Positions 1 to 7,955 of a DNA stretch of 39,445 nucleotides are shown piece after piece. Location: NCBI GenBank assembly GCA_937886445.1, contig CALGBY010000101.1, forward strand, positions 1 to 39,445. Reading direction: 5' to 3'. The DNA is from an uncultured Clostridia bacterium (GTDB lineage: Bacteria; Bacillota; Clostridia; Christensenellales; Aristaeellaceae). The notes beneath the pieces are model-generated. The model saw only the letters and a list, made by a program, of their open reading frames with translations, ran no database searches and had not been told where the DNA came from. Position numbers and translations under genes: made by a program. Every line of letters starts with the position of its first letter. Position 1 is the stretch's first letter.

Positions 1-348
1 ACGGAAAATCTGCTTGAAACTGCACATTCCTCATTTTAGAGACACACCCTAACTCATTTGTGCGGTATTGCCTTAGTCTCTTTGGCTATTCACAGAATAA
101 TAGCCGGAATACTTGATTCAATATGGTTGAGAATATGGCTATTATATAGAAGATGAGAAAAACGCTCCGCTAAAGCAAAGAGGATTTGAAACCCAGAAGG
201 GCGACAAATACGCTATGTTATCTGCCTTTTTTGTCGTTGATGATACTGACAATGACAGAGTAAAGGTATGCTCCATATCTGTTTACAACTCTGTTACAAC
301 ATTATTCTCTGCAATATGGTACAATGTAGCCGTAAGGTGGTGAATTAC
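1..348. other. Left-edge non-genic stretch with a coding-like fragment
   Basis: No intact gene is visible here. On the + strand a frame is open from 131 to 343 (stop TGA at 128-130 before it). It reads like protein, for example RGFETQKGDKYAMLSAFFVV followed by an acidic DDTDND stretch, but has no ribosome-binding site or plausible start. It may be the tail of a decayed gene. I do not recognise its family. A 7-bp inverted repeat GGCTATT/AATAGCC lies at 84-105, and the left arm recurs at 137-143. The 3' part (281-325) carries the promoter of the following regulator. The rest shows nothing I can name. Confidence 0.3.
282..325 (+). promoter_or_regulatory. Probable response-regulator box and promoter of the two-component operon
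   Basis: Two TTACAAC half-sites, at 283-289 and 294-300, lie in direct repeat 11 bp apart, about one helical turn, as OmpR/PhoB-type regulators often bind. A -10-like TACAAT follows at 320-325, 19 bp after the box, with no good -35 other than the second half-site. The same 19-bp box recurs at 2307-2325. Autoregulation by the adjacent response regulator is inferred from that coincidence and not shown. Confidence 0.6.
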
Positions 349-1005
349 TTGTCAGTGATTATGTTAGTGGAGGATGATGATTCGATTCGTCAGGTCACAT
401 CCATGCATATACAATTGGTGGGTCACGAAGTGTTTGAGGCGGAGAATGCACAGGTTGCCCGTCAAATGATTGATGATCACAAACCTGATCTTGTTTTACT
501 TGATATCATGATGCCCGGTGAAGATGGATTCTCTTTGGGCGAGCACCTGATTGCGCAAAAGATTCCGGTGATCTTCCTCACCGCAAAAACTGCTGTGCCG
601 GATCGTGTTCGTGGGCTGCGCATGGGAGCGGAGGACTATGTGCTAAAACCCTTTGAACCTGCGGAACTGATCGCGCGAATTGAAAATGTACTGAATCGTC
701 ACAGCCATCATGATGGTATCTGGGAGAAGAAAGATCTGAAAATTGACTTTGAATCGCGACGATTATGGAAAGAAAATCAGGAGATTATCCTTACAACAAT
801 GGAGTTTGATCTGCTGGCAAAGCTGATCCAGAGCCACAGTACTGCCATCAGCAGAGAAGCTTTGTTGAATGCTGTGTGGGGATGGCAATACACCGGCGAG
901 ACACGGACAGTTGACGTCCATATACAGAGAATCCGCCGGAAAATCGGTGCTGAATGGATAGAAACAGTGTATAAGTATGGCTATCGTTTCAGGGAGGACA
1001 CATGA
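349..1005 (+). CDS. OmpR/PhoB-family response regulator
   Basis: DNA-binding response regulator of 218 residues. The receiver domain spans about residues 2-115, with acidic pocket E8-D11, phospho-acceptor D52 in LVLLDIMMPG, T78 and K100. The C-terminal winged helix (about 125-218) ends with the typical DVHIQRIRRKI and YGYRF motifs. The start chosen is TTG at 349, eight bases after AAGGTGG (334-340). The alternative GTG at 340 or 355 would change only a few residues, while the longer ATG at 268 would put the promoter inside the gene. Its stop overlaps the start of the kinase gene by 4 bp (ATGA), so the two are co-translated. It probably binds the TTACAAC repeats at 282-300 and 2307-2325. The effector genes beyond these are unknown. 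Confidence 0.93.
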   Translation: MSVIMLVEDDDSIRQVTSMHIQLVGHEVFEAENAQVARQMIDDHKPDLVLLDIMMPGEDGFSLGEHLIAQKIPVIFLTAKTAVPDRVRGLRMGAEDYVLKPFEPAELIARIENVLNRHSHHDGIWEKKDLKIDFESRRLWKENQEIILTTMEFDLLAKLIQSHSTAISREALLNAVWGWQYTGETRTVDVHIQRIRRKIGAEWIETVYKYGYRFREDT

Positions 1006-2348
1006 GAAAAAAGATAACGCTGGCCATGCTGCTGCTGGTGGTCCTGATCGTACCAACCTCGATGTATCTGATGGTAACTCAAAGCTTTGACCAAACCGTC
1101 AGCAGAACAGAGCAGATCTCTCTGCGTGAGGAGGCAGCCATTGCCCGCGCACTGATCACCGAGATCAAAAGCAACGGGCCGAACACCTATACTTCGGCGC
1201 TGACTGCGGCGCAGACGATGCAGCAGCGATACGGATCGCAGGATGTTTCGCTGGTGCTGTTGTACAATCATAAGCCTATGCTTGGAGCAAGCATTCCGGA
1301 AGAAGCTGACATTACAGGATTAACAGATACGCAAACGCGTTCCATTTATCTTTCTTCCAAAACACAAACGCTATATATTGCACACCGGTTGAACGAGAAT
1401 GTTGTGCTGTTCATTACTTCCGATGTATCTGCTCTGTACAGGAACCATGAGCAGCAAATGATTTATGCAGCCATCGTGTGCAGCATTGGATTGTTGCTTG
1501 CCGTGGTAATTGCAACGCTGATCGCCGGCGGATTGACCAAGCCGCTTCGTTCCTTGGTGTATTCGGCAAATGCGCTGCGAGACGGGGACAGAACGATCAA
1601 ACTTCCCAAACCGCAAAATGATGAAATCGGTGCATTAACATCTGCCTTTGGTGCTATGGCGGAGTCCGTTGATAAGCGCGAGCAAGAGTTAGCCGATCAG
1701 GCAGAAAAGAAGCAGGAATTGATCGACGCACTTGCTCATGAAATGCGTACACCGCTGACCTCGATTGTAGGGGCAGCCAGATTGATCCAAAAGGATCCTG
1801 AATACACGGGCAGGATGTCTGATATGATTGTCCGTGAAGCCATGCGCCTGTCCATGATGGACAATGATCTGATGCGTTTGACACAGATGAATCATGAACA
1901 GCCGGTATATACATGTTTTTCATCCGCAGAGATGGCCATGGAAGCCGCAGCAGTGTATGATGATGTACTTATCTCCGGGGATGATGCTGAATTTATCGGA
2001 GACAGGGATCTCCTGATCCAACTGCTGCGAAACCTGATCAATAACGCTATCCGCAGTGATACGAAACAGCCGGTTCAAGTCATGCTTCTTCCAGATGGCT
2101 TTTCTGTGACAGACAATGGGCGCGGCATGACGGAAGACCAAATTGCCCATGCTTTTGAGCCATTCTGGAAAGCGGATAAAGCGCGTAGAAGAAAAAACGG
2201 AGGTGCCGGGCTGGGGCTGCCTCTGTGTGCAAAGATCGCTGAGCTGCATCAGGCTGATTTGTTGATTGACAGCAAACCTGATCATGGTACGACAGTGACA
2301 ATGCGATTTACAACTCCGTTACAACCTGTTGAAGACTCTGAAACATGA
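1002..2348 (+). CDS. Membrane sensor histidine kinase
   Basis: Partner kinase of the preceding response regulator, 448 residues. Membrane helices at about 5-25 and 153-175 enclose an extracellular sensor domain of roughly 125 residues that matches no family I recognise. A HAMP linker follows (about 176-228), then the dimerisation helix with phospho-acceptor H246 in LAHEMRTPLTS. The ATP-binding domain has N-box LLRNLINNAI (341-350), DNGRG (371-375) and GAGLGL (401-406). All catalytic motifs are intact, so an active kinase is expected. The sensed signal cannot be read from the sequence. The last codons contain a copy of the TTACAAC direct-repeat box, placing a probable operator for the next gene inside this coding region. 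Confidence 0.93.
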   Translation: MRKKITLAMLLLVVLIVPTSMYLMVTQSFDQTVSRTEQISLREEAAIARALITEIKSNGPNTYTSALTAAQTMQQRYGSQDVSLVLLYNHKPMLGASIPEEADITGLTDTQTRSIYLSSKTQTLYIAHRLNENVVLFITSDVSALYRNHEQQMIYAAIVCSIGLLLAVVIATLIAGGLTKPLRSLVYSANALRDGDRTIKLPKPQNDEIGALTSAFGAMAESVDKREQELADQAEKKQELIDALAHEMRTPLTSIVGAARLIQKDPEYTGRMSDMIVREAMRLSMMDNDLMRLTQMNHEQPVYTCFSSAEMAMEAAAVYDDVLISGDDAEFIGDRDLLIQLLRNLINNAIRSDTKQPVQVMLLPDGFSVTDNGRGMTEDQIAHAFEPFWKADKARRRKNGGAGLGLPLCAKIAELHQADLLIDSKPDHGTTVTMRFTTPLQPVEDSET

Positions 2349-2351
2349 AAT
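2307..2351 (+). promoter_or_regulatory. Second response-regulator box with weak -10, inside the kinase 3' end
   Basis: TTTACAACTCCGTTACAAC at 2307-2325 matches the box at 282-300 in 18 of 19 positions, with half-sites again 11 bp apart. A weak -10-like TGAAAT lies at 2346-2351, 20 bp after the box, against 19 bp in the upstream copy. It probably drives the secreted-protein gene at 2384 as a separately activated target of the regulator. Confidence 0.55.
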
Positions 2352-2383
2352 CCGTATCCTTGTATTCGAAAGGAGGCGATTCC

Positions 2384-3778
2384 ATGAAGATGAATCACCT
2401 TATCAAGAAAGCTGCTGCACTTCTTTTGGCAGTGGCAATGCTTCCCTTTTCTGCGTTGGCTGTAACCGAGGATACGGTCATTGATGTGCCTGATGTCACG
2501 CTGGACACAATCGACACAGCCGTTGCAACCGTTTCGTATCTGCCTGATGCCAGCTATTATGCTGACTACGGAGATTATCAGCCGACATGGGCAGACGCTG
2601 ATGAATATGTTGAACTGCCCAACGATGGTGAATGGTTTACAACCGGAGACCTGATGCAGCAGCCTTGGTTGACAGCCGGAGAACAGCGGCGTGCTGTAAG
2701 CCTGCAGGAGCAATACGAGAAGGGCGAGATTACCTACACCGGCGAATCTGTTTTGAACAAGATGACAGATGTGATCATCGGTGTGTATGCACTGAACCCT
2801 GATGACTATGACGGCGAGACCATGTTTGTGCTTTTGCCCGTGTGCTGCCTGAGTGACGACATGCTGCTTGCAATCATTGACGCTTTTCATCAGGCAGGGC
2901 AACCTTTCGATCCTGCCGCGTTGAATTACCGCAACTGCATGCGCGGCGGTGGAATCGAAATCACCCGTATGATCACATCCGAGGAAAACGAGCGCAGCAT
3001 GCAAATCCATATTCTTATCATGAAGGGTATGGTCACTGCAGATTATGTACATGGGAAAAATACAATCATCGAGCCGACCCTGAATACCATGTATTTCAAC
3101 GGTCTGGACAGTTTTCGCATTCGGCCGTATCGTTGCCTTACAGACAGCGAATTGGCAGAATGGTGGCTGAATAACGGCGCACATCCTTTCGATGAAAAAA
3201 GCTTAACTATGGAAGATATCGAACGAATCGGACGCGATTTGATCTACACTTATACAGATGTGCCTTTTAGTATGGACTTGCATATGCTTGATGTGCAGAA
3301 TCGATATGTTGAATTCTACGGGTATGTTCCATCCAATTGGGATCCTGAGTGGATCGATATTCAAGCGATCCAATATGATGTGATTGCAGACGTTTTTTAT
3401 ACCAGTTTCAAATGGAAACAAAGCAACGACCAGGGGTTCGCTGTAGTAACATTTGCCTGCTCAGGTGATGGCACTTTTGTGCCACTGAAGATAGAATACA
3501 GCTATGATTCTTTTGTTGTACCGGGCTGGTCAGATTACAACTATTCCGAAAAAACGGAACATGATTGGGTCATGGCTGCTGACGATTGGGCAAATGAGCA
3601 CCTGAGGGGTATTGACACAAAGGATCTGGAATGGACCGTCATCAATCCTGAGGTTTTTTCTGACGAAGGTGTCTGCTCCTATGTCATGGCATTAAGCGAT
3701 GAATGGATCATCTGCGTGATGGTATATCATAACAGTCTGAAGATCTATAATGCCACTCTGTTCAGAAAAGCCAAGTAA
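2384..3778 (+). CDS. Secreted protein of unknown function, probable target of the two-component system
   Basis: A 464-residue protein with a clear signal peptide: a basic MKMNHLIKK start, a hydrophobic core and a cleavage-like ALA at about residue 25. The mature part is acidic and rich in aromatic residues (many D, Y and W) with no further membrane segment. I recognise no domain. The start at 2384 follows AAAGGAGG (2369-2376) by seven bases; an upstream in-frame ATG at 2345 overlaps the kinase end and would place residues before the signal peptide. It lies 35 bp after the kinase gene and behind the second TTACAAC box, so it is probably controlled by that system. It ends before an intrinsic terminator at 3809. 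It may be the output or the signal-modulating partner of the kinase; this is inference. Confidence 0.8.
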   Translation: MKMNHLIKKAAALLLAVAMLPFSALAVTEDTVIDVPDVTLDTIDTAVATVSYLPDASYYADYGDYQPTWADADEYVELPNDGEWFTTGDLMQQPWLTAGEQRRAVSLQEQYEKGEITYTGESVLNKMTDVIIGVYALNPDDYDGETMFVLLPVCCLSDDMLLAIIDAFHQAGQPFDPAALNYRNCMRGGGIEITRMITSEENERSMQIHILIMKGMVTADYVHGKNTIIEPTLNTMYFNGLDSFRIRPYRCLTDSELAEWWLNNGAHPFDEKSLTMEDIERIGRDLIYTYTDVPFSMDLHMLDVQNRYVEFYGYVPSNWDPEWIDIQAIQYDVIADVFYTSFKWKQSNDQGFAVVTFACSGDGTFVPLKIEYSYDSFVVPGWSDYNYSEKTEHDWVMAADDWANEHLRGIDTKDLEWTVINPEVFSDEGVCSYVMALSDEWIICVMVYHNSLKIYNATLFRKAK

Positions 3779-3808
3779 CATTCACAGAAAAAGAAATGCT
3801 TCTAGTGG

Positions 3809-3836
3809 CCAGGAAGTTAAAACTTCCTGGTTCTTT
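3809..3836 (+). terminator. Intrinsic terminator after the secreted-protein gene
   Basis: Near-perfect hairpin CCAGGAAGTT (3809-3818) with AACTTCCTGG (3821-3830), followed by TTCTTT. A closely similar hairpin occurs after the first sigma/membrane-protein module at 6252. Confidence 0.75.
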
Positions 3837-3966
3837 ACATATTCTGAAGATTGAGGAAGATTGCCTGCTTAAGTTCCGATTAGTGCAAGCAAAAGGAAAA
3901 ATTTCCTTTGACAGATAAGGTGTTTTCGAATATTTTCGAAATGATTCAAGTTCTCAACTTCTGGTA

Positions 3967-3973
3967 CGTCTAT
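3967..3973 (+). promoter_or_regulatory. Candidate ECF-type -10 element before sigma gene 1
   Basis: CGTCTAT lies 31 bases before the start codon of the first ECF sigma gene. The same heptamer occurs 30 and 31 bases before the other two sigma starts (6360 and 7925). CGTC-type -10 elements are characteristic of ECF sigma factors. No shared -35 hexamer is obvious by eye. Autoregulation is inferred. Confidence 0.55.
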
Positions 3974-3997
3974 TATAACGGAGGAGGTGAGCAGACA

Positions 3998-4525
3998 ATG
4001 ATTGCAGAATTGGGCCCATCCTGCAATATTGAGGAAGAATTCAACCGATTGGTTTCACAATATCAACAGCGATTACTTAACATGTGTACCATGTATCTTC
4101 ATGACAAAACTATTGCGGAGGACGCCGTTCAGGAGACTTTTCTGAAAGCATTCCGGGCGCTCCCGAAATTCCGTAACGAATGCAGTGAGAAGACTTGGCT
4201 GATGCGAATTGCTATGAATACCTGCCATGATATGGTACGATCATCATGGTTCCGTCACATTGATCGCCGGATTACGCCAGATGAATTGCAGTTGCCGATA
4301 CAGCAACGCCTTTATGATGACCAAAAAGAAGAACTGGCACAGGCTATCATGAAGCTTCCCCAAAAGTACATGGACACATTGCTGTTGTACTATTATCAGG
4401 ATATGAATCAGGAGGAAGTGGCGCAAGCTTTGAACACTAGTCCTTCAACCATATCTTATCGATTAAAACATGCATGCGAAAAGCTGCGCGACATATTGGA
4501 AAGGGGGCAGGAACATGAAAGATGA
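3998..4525 (+). CDS. ECF-family RNA polymerase sigma factor, module 1
   Basis: A 175-residue extracytoplasmic-function sigma factor. Region 2 contains AEDAVQETFLKAFRAL and the promoter-melting segment EKTWLMRIAMNTCHD. A linker with the box SWFRHIDRR is shared with the other two sigma factors here. Region 4 has LPQKYMDTLLLYYYQDMNQE and the helix-turn-helix VAQALNTSPSTISYRLK. The start at 3998 follows GGAGGTGA by eight bases and gives 30 residues before the LLNMC motif, exactly as in sigma 3; the ORF could open earlier at 3908, but that would span the promoter. The last 11 bases overlap the next gene, which probably encodes its membrane-bound inhibitor. Target promoters probably include its own CGTCTAT element. 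Confidence 0.92.
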   Translation: MIAELGPSCNIEEEFNRLVSQYQQRLLNMCTMYLHDKTIAEDAVQETFLKAFRALPKFRNECSEKTWLMRIAMNTCHDMVRSSWFRHIDRRITPDELQLPIQQRLYDDQKEELAQAIMKLPQKYMDTLLLYYYQDMNQEEVAQALNTSPSTISYRLKHACEKLRDILERGQEHER

Positions 4526-6224
4526 ATTAATCAGATCACAGATTCATCAGGCCGTTGATCATCATGCGGAAAACATACAGCCCGATCCTTTCTTGGCGCA
4601 GCGAGTTATGAACCAGGAAAGGAGAAAAAGGAACGTTATGAAGAGAATATCAGCTAGATTTGTTATTGCAATAATCATCTTGCTATTGCTAACCGCAACA
4701 GCACTTGCTTTGACTAATTGGGAAACATTGGCGAAATACTTTGAAAAGACACGCTCTATGGCAACAAGCGGAGAACTGGACAGGTATTCTGAAGAAGATC
4801 AATTGAAATTGCTTTCTGCCATGACCGAGGCTGGATTGGTAAATCAGGACGATCCCCGGCTTATCACTGCACAGGATGAGAAACTGTCTGTTCAGGAACG
4901 GGCGCAGGCTGCGAATGATATCATCTCTGAACGTTACGGTCAGGATTATTTCAACTTTTTAGACATCGAAAACATCGAATTATCGAGAAACTCAATAAGC
5001 GAAGAGGACAGAGAAGCTTACGATGCATGGTCAGAAGAAAGCAAAGAACAGATGATGCTTCGAAGCCAGGAACCAATCAATGAAACACGAACTTATCGAG
5101 ACGTGACAAGTTTGCTTACGAAAATTGGCATGTTCCCACGTGATTTGATCCGTGATGTGAAAGTATCCAGCGAGTACTCCGAATCAGAAAAAAGGTGGAC
5201 AGTCATCGCCTCTGTTGATAAGGAAGAATATATACAGTCCATACGTCGACAGGCTACTGACGATGGCAATGTATTCAGCTTCTTTGGCTATTCAGAGAAC
5301 AATACATGGAATATTCGATTCTATCTGGATGAATATGGTAATTATATCGGGATTTATAATTTCTCTGATCCAGAACAGCGAGCTTCACTTTCTCTTGGTG
5401 ATGCTTATCCTTTGGCCCTTGCAGCTGCCCGAGCCAGACTTCATGTAGGAAAAGCGGAGCTTGAAAAATTGAAGCTGCAACAGCTTTACGCGGATAGCGG
5501 TGTGTATGATCTCAAGAATGGAAACTTCCGTGCTGCTTGCGATTTTACCTGGTATGAAGGGGATACCCCCCTGTACAGTATAGAAATTGATGCAGAAAAC
5601 GGTCAGGTGCTTAAAGCCATCAATTGGATGGAATCGGCACAAATGCGGGAAAAAGAAAAAATATGGGTTGATGAATTAACGAAGCAAATTGAAGACGCCG
5701 GTGCATGCACTTCACTGATCAATAAGGATAATCGCTATTTCTGGAATTGGTCAATCGAAGAAAAATCGGCTTGGTCCCAAATAGCTTACCCTGTGGTACA
5801 ACAATACTATGCGGAGCATCCTGAATTCTGTCAGTATCTGAAAGACATAGAGGCGGGTAAATATTTGCAGATCGATTGGCCCGTCCTCTGTGTGACTACG
5901 CAATATCTATACGGAGTTCCGGATAATCGTTCCATTTCCATGGAACATGCATTTGAAATTGCACGGGATTATGCTATCTCTCAGGGAGCACGAGAAAGCG
6001 ATATTGATGAAAACAAGAATCACACTTTTTATTATGATGTGACCGATCCTGCGCAACCTGTGTGGAAGATCGATATTTCCCTGCTCTTTGGTGACGGTGA
6101 TCTTTCTCATCAGAAAAATTCTACCGAAGCTTATGGATTCTTCGTTGTCATCGACGCCCATACCGGCGAAATCCTGCACACTATCAAAAGAGATGTAAAT
6201 ACCGCAATGTGGAAAATCGTATAA
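4515..6224 (+). CDS. Probable anti-sigma membrane protein with PepSY-like ectodomain, module 1
   Basis: A 569-residue protein with a cytoplasmic N-terminus (1-48), one membrane helix (about 49-66, ending LLLLTATALA) and a large extracellular part. The N-terminal segment, with the DPFLAQRV motif, resembles that of the module-3 protein. It has no HxxxCxxC zinc motif of classical anti-sigma factors. Outside the membrane, two PepSY-like units are suggested at about 285-385 and 471-560, each ending in a strand such as SIEIDAENGQVLK or FFVVIDAHTGEIL. A W-x-x-E-x-x-x-W motif (NWSIEEKSAW) lies near 408. The start ATG at 4515 follows a GGGGGCAGG-type site within the sigma gene, and the 11-bp overlap implies translational coupling. 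Anti-sigma function is inferred from the coupling and topology. Confidence 0.75.
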   Translation: MKDELIRSQIHQAVDHHAENIQPDPFLAQRVMNQERRKRNVMKRISARFVIAIIILLLLTATALALTNWETLAKYFEKTRSMATSGELDRYSEEDQLKLLSAMTEAGLVNQDDPRLITAQDEKLSVQERAQAANDIISERYGQDYFNFLDIENIELSRNSISEEDREAYDAWSEESKEQMMLRSQEPINETRTYRDVTSLLTKIGMFPRDLIRDVKVSSEYSESEKRWTVIASVDKEEYIQSIRRQATDDGNVFSFFGYSENNTWNIRFYLDEYGNYIGIYNFSDPEQRASLSLGDAYPLALAAARARLHVGKAELEKLKLQQLYADSGVYDLKNGNFRAACDFTWYEGDTPLYSIEIDAENGQVLKAINWMESAQMREKEKIWVDELTKQIEDAGACTSLINKDNRYFWNWSIEEKSAWSQIAYPVVQQYYAEHPEFCQYLKDIEAGKYLQIDWPVLCVTTQYLYGVPDNRSISMEHAFEIARDYAISQGARESDIDENKNHTFYYDVTDPAQPVWKIDISLLFGDGDLSHQKNSTEAYGFFVVIDAHTGEILHTIKRDVNTAMWKIV

Positions 6225-6251
6225 GTCAGCATAAATTGCAATAATTCTGTA

Positions 6252-6280
6252 GCCAGGAAGTTCAACCTTCCTGGCTCTTC
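6252..6280 (+). terminator. Intrinsic terminator after module 1
   Basis: Hairpin GCCAGGAAG (6252-6260), loop TTCAAC, CTTCCTGGC (6267-6275), then TCTTC. Stem and flanks (CACATATT downstream here, TACATATT at the other site) closely resemble the terminator at 3809, suggesting a duplicated intergenic segment. Confidence 0.7.
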
Positions 6281-6359
6281 ACATATTAGTAATTGCCTTG
6301 ATTTTCTGCTATATTTATTATTAATTCTCTGTTTCCTGAATAATTTCAGTTGCATTAGT

Positions 6360-6366
6360 CGTCTAT
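6360..6366 (+). promoter_or_regulatory. Candidate ECF-type -10 element before sigma gene 2
   Basis: CGTCTAT lies 30 bases before the chosen start of the second sigma gene. It is followed by ATATCAGTGAAGGAGGTGA, which closely resembles the sequence before sigma 3. It is probably the -10 region of an autoregulated ECF promoter. Confidence 0.55.
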
Positions 6367-6389
6367 ATCAGTGAAGGAGGTGATCGGTG

Positions 6390-6920
6390 GTGGGGCATGC
6401 TGAGGTACCAAGCATGAACTATGAACAGAAGCTCAAGATATGGATCGAACAATACTCAAACACGATCCTGAGGACTTGCTTTCTTTATTTGGCCGATCGA
6501 AGCCAAGCTGAGGATGCTACACAGGATACATGGATCAAAGCATGGAACCACATGAAGGATTTTGACCGTCATGGTATTGTCAATGAAAAAGCATGGCTTT
6601 TACGCATAGCAATCAATACCTGCAAGGATTACAGGCGTACATCATGGTTCCGGCACGTTGACAAAAGACAAACCTTGGAGGATTTGCCTCCGAGACTGAT
6701 TTCTGTGGAACCGGAGGACCATGAACTGACTGTGTCAGTTATGGAACTTCCCGGTAAATATAAGCAAGTCATTCTTCTCTACTACTTTCAGGGGCTTACA
6801 ATGCAGGAAACGGCCGATTCATTGGGCATATCACAACCGACGGTTCAAAGAAGGGTTAAAAAAGCAGAGTATCTTTTGAAAGACTTGCTGACAGGAGGCA
6901 TGACATATGAAAAATTGTAA
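6390..6920 (+). CDS. ECF-family RNA polymerase sigma factor, module 2
   Basis: A 176-residue ECF sigma factor. Region 2 shows AEDATQDTWIKAWNHM and EKAWLLRIAINTCKDY. The linker box SWFRHVDKR matches its neighbours. Region 4 shows LPGKYKQVILLYYFQGLTMQ and the helix-turn-helix ADSLGISQPTVQRRVK. Two GTG codons (6387 and 6390) follow GAAGGAGGTGA. GTG at 6390 gives the same N-terminal length as the paralogues (30 residues to the conserved LRTC position), so it is preferred; ATG at 6415 would cut into region 1/2. The gene overlaps the next one by 14 bp. It is the most diverged of the three, for example ATQDTW where the others have AVQETF. Confidence 0.9.
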   Translation: MGHAEVPSMNYEQKLKIWIEQYSNTILRTCFLYLADRSQAEDATQDTWIKAWNHMKDFDRHGIVNEKAWLLRIAINTCKDYRRTSWFRHVDKRQTLEDLPPRLISVEPEDHELTVSVMELPGKYKQVILLYYFQGLTMQETADSLGISQPTVQRRVKKAEYLLKDLLTGGMTYEKL

Positions 6921-7863
6921 ACATGAAGCGCAAATTCAACATGCGCTGAATACAGATCTTTCAGGACTATGCACAACCTCCCGGCAGCGTGAACAGTTTT
7001 TTGAAAACGCAACAGGAGGAAGTAAAGTGAAAAGAAAATTTTCAGTATCTGTTAAAATAATACTTGCTATCACGCTTATGCTGATGACGGCGACAGCTTT
7101 GGCCGCCGGGATCACCTTTTCCAAACGAATGTCCGCCACTGAGATTGCGGACCAGGCGTTGCTCCAAACCTATGGAGTTACCGCACAGATGCAATCCCTG
7201 TTCACTCGGAAAACCGCGGAGGGAGAAGGAGAAACCGTCGTTGTAACATATGAAGGAATCGAGCATCTGGCTTATGTGCTGGGTAAGTATACAGTAATCG
7301 TGGATGGCCAAACCGTGAAAAACATATTCTGGAGCCATGATGGCGAGGACTTGAGAGGAGGATTGGAAGCTTCCGCATGGGGGAAGGAACAGTTGGAGGA
7401 AATCCTGCGGATCGACCCGGAAACCGGAGAACCGGCCCAATTGAGTACGTTCGATCCTTATGTCGACCGGATCAACCGAGAGCATGGTTTCGACGATGAA
7501 GCGTATTGGGAGGAAAATGAGGATGCAAATTATGAAGTTGTTTTGGAAGGGGAAGATGTTCAGAAAGCGAAGGAGCGGCAATATTTATCTACGCAAGAGT
7601 TTGTCCATATCGCAAAGGAAGCCGTTGGCGTAAGGTATCACTTAACTTCTCAGCAGATTTCTTCGATGTCAATAGATGTGGATGAGAATTCTGCCTATGT
7701 TCTGCTGGATGGAACGGCCTGCTATCGTTGCTGGATCTTCGTGGGGGAATTGTCCTCTGAGGAAACGGAACAAGATGGAACTTATACTGTTTATCTGAAC
7801 TTGGAAACCGGTGTTGTGGAGGATATCCAGTTTCTGCCTGAACAGGGTGGCGGAAACGGCTGA
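6907..7863 (+). CDS. Probable anti-sigma membrane protein, short ectodomain, module 2
   Basis: A 318-residue protein with the same plan as its two paralogues: cytoplasmic N-terminus (1-47), one membrane helix (about 48-68, ending LMLMTATALAAG) and an extracellular part of about 250 residues. The TATALA motif sits at nearly the same residue number (61-66) as in the others. The N-terminal segment is less conserved and lacks the PFL-QRV motif. The ectodomain is acidic, and a PepSY-like terminal strand (TVYLNLETGVVEDI) lies near 293-306. There is no zinc-binding motif. ATG at 6907 follows ACAGGAGGC within the sigma gene, giving a 14-bp overlap and likely coupled translation. It is the smallest of the three, perhaps with a different ligand or partner. 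Function is inferred. Confidence 0.72.
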   Translation: MKNCKHEAQIQHALNTDLSGLCTTSRQREQFFENATGGSKVKRKFSVSVKIILAITLMLMTATALAAGITFSKRMSATEIADQALLQTYGVTAQMQSLFTRKTAEGEGETVVVTYEGIEHLAYVLGKYTVIVDGQTVKNIFWSHDGEDLRGGLEASAWGKEQLEEILRIDPETGEPAQLSTFDPYVDRINREHGFDDEAYWEENEDANYEVVLEGEDVQKAKERQYLSTQEFVHIAKEAVGVRYHLTSQQISSMSIDVDENSAYVLLDGTACYRCWIFVGELSSEETEQDGTYTVYLNLETGVVEDIQFLPEQGGGNG

Positions 7864-7924
7864 TGGAAAGCGTAACATGATTATCAAAATATAAATAAAC
7901 ATCGATAAAATCCCATTTCCGGTT

Positions 7925-7931
7925 CGTCTAT
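7925..7931 (+). promoter_or_regulatory. Candidate ECF-type -10 element before sigma gene 3
   Basis: CGTCTAT lies 31 bases before the start of the third sigma gene, the same distance as for sigma 1. The following ATAAGTGTAAGGAGGTGAT closely resembles the leader of sigma 2. Confidence 0.55.
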
Positions 7932-7955
7932 ATAAGTGTAAGGAGGTGATTGTTC

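Noticed and set aside
84..105. Inverted repeat GGCTATT/AATAGCC as a terminator
   Set aside because: The stem is A+T-rich and short with no T-tract. It is kept only as a note.
1..130. A possible insertion-sequence end
   Set aside because: No transposase or paired terminal repeats are visible in the window.
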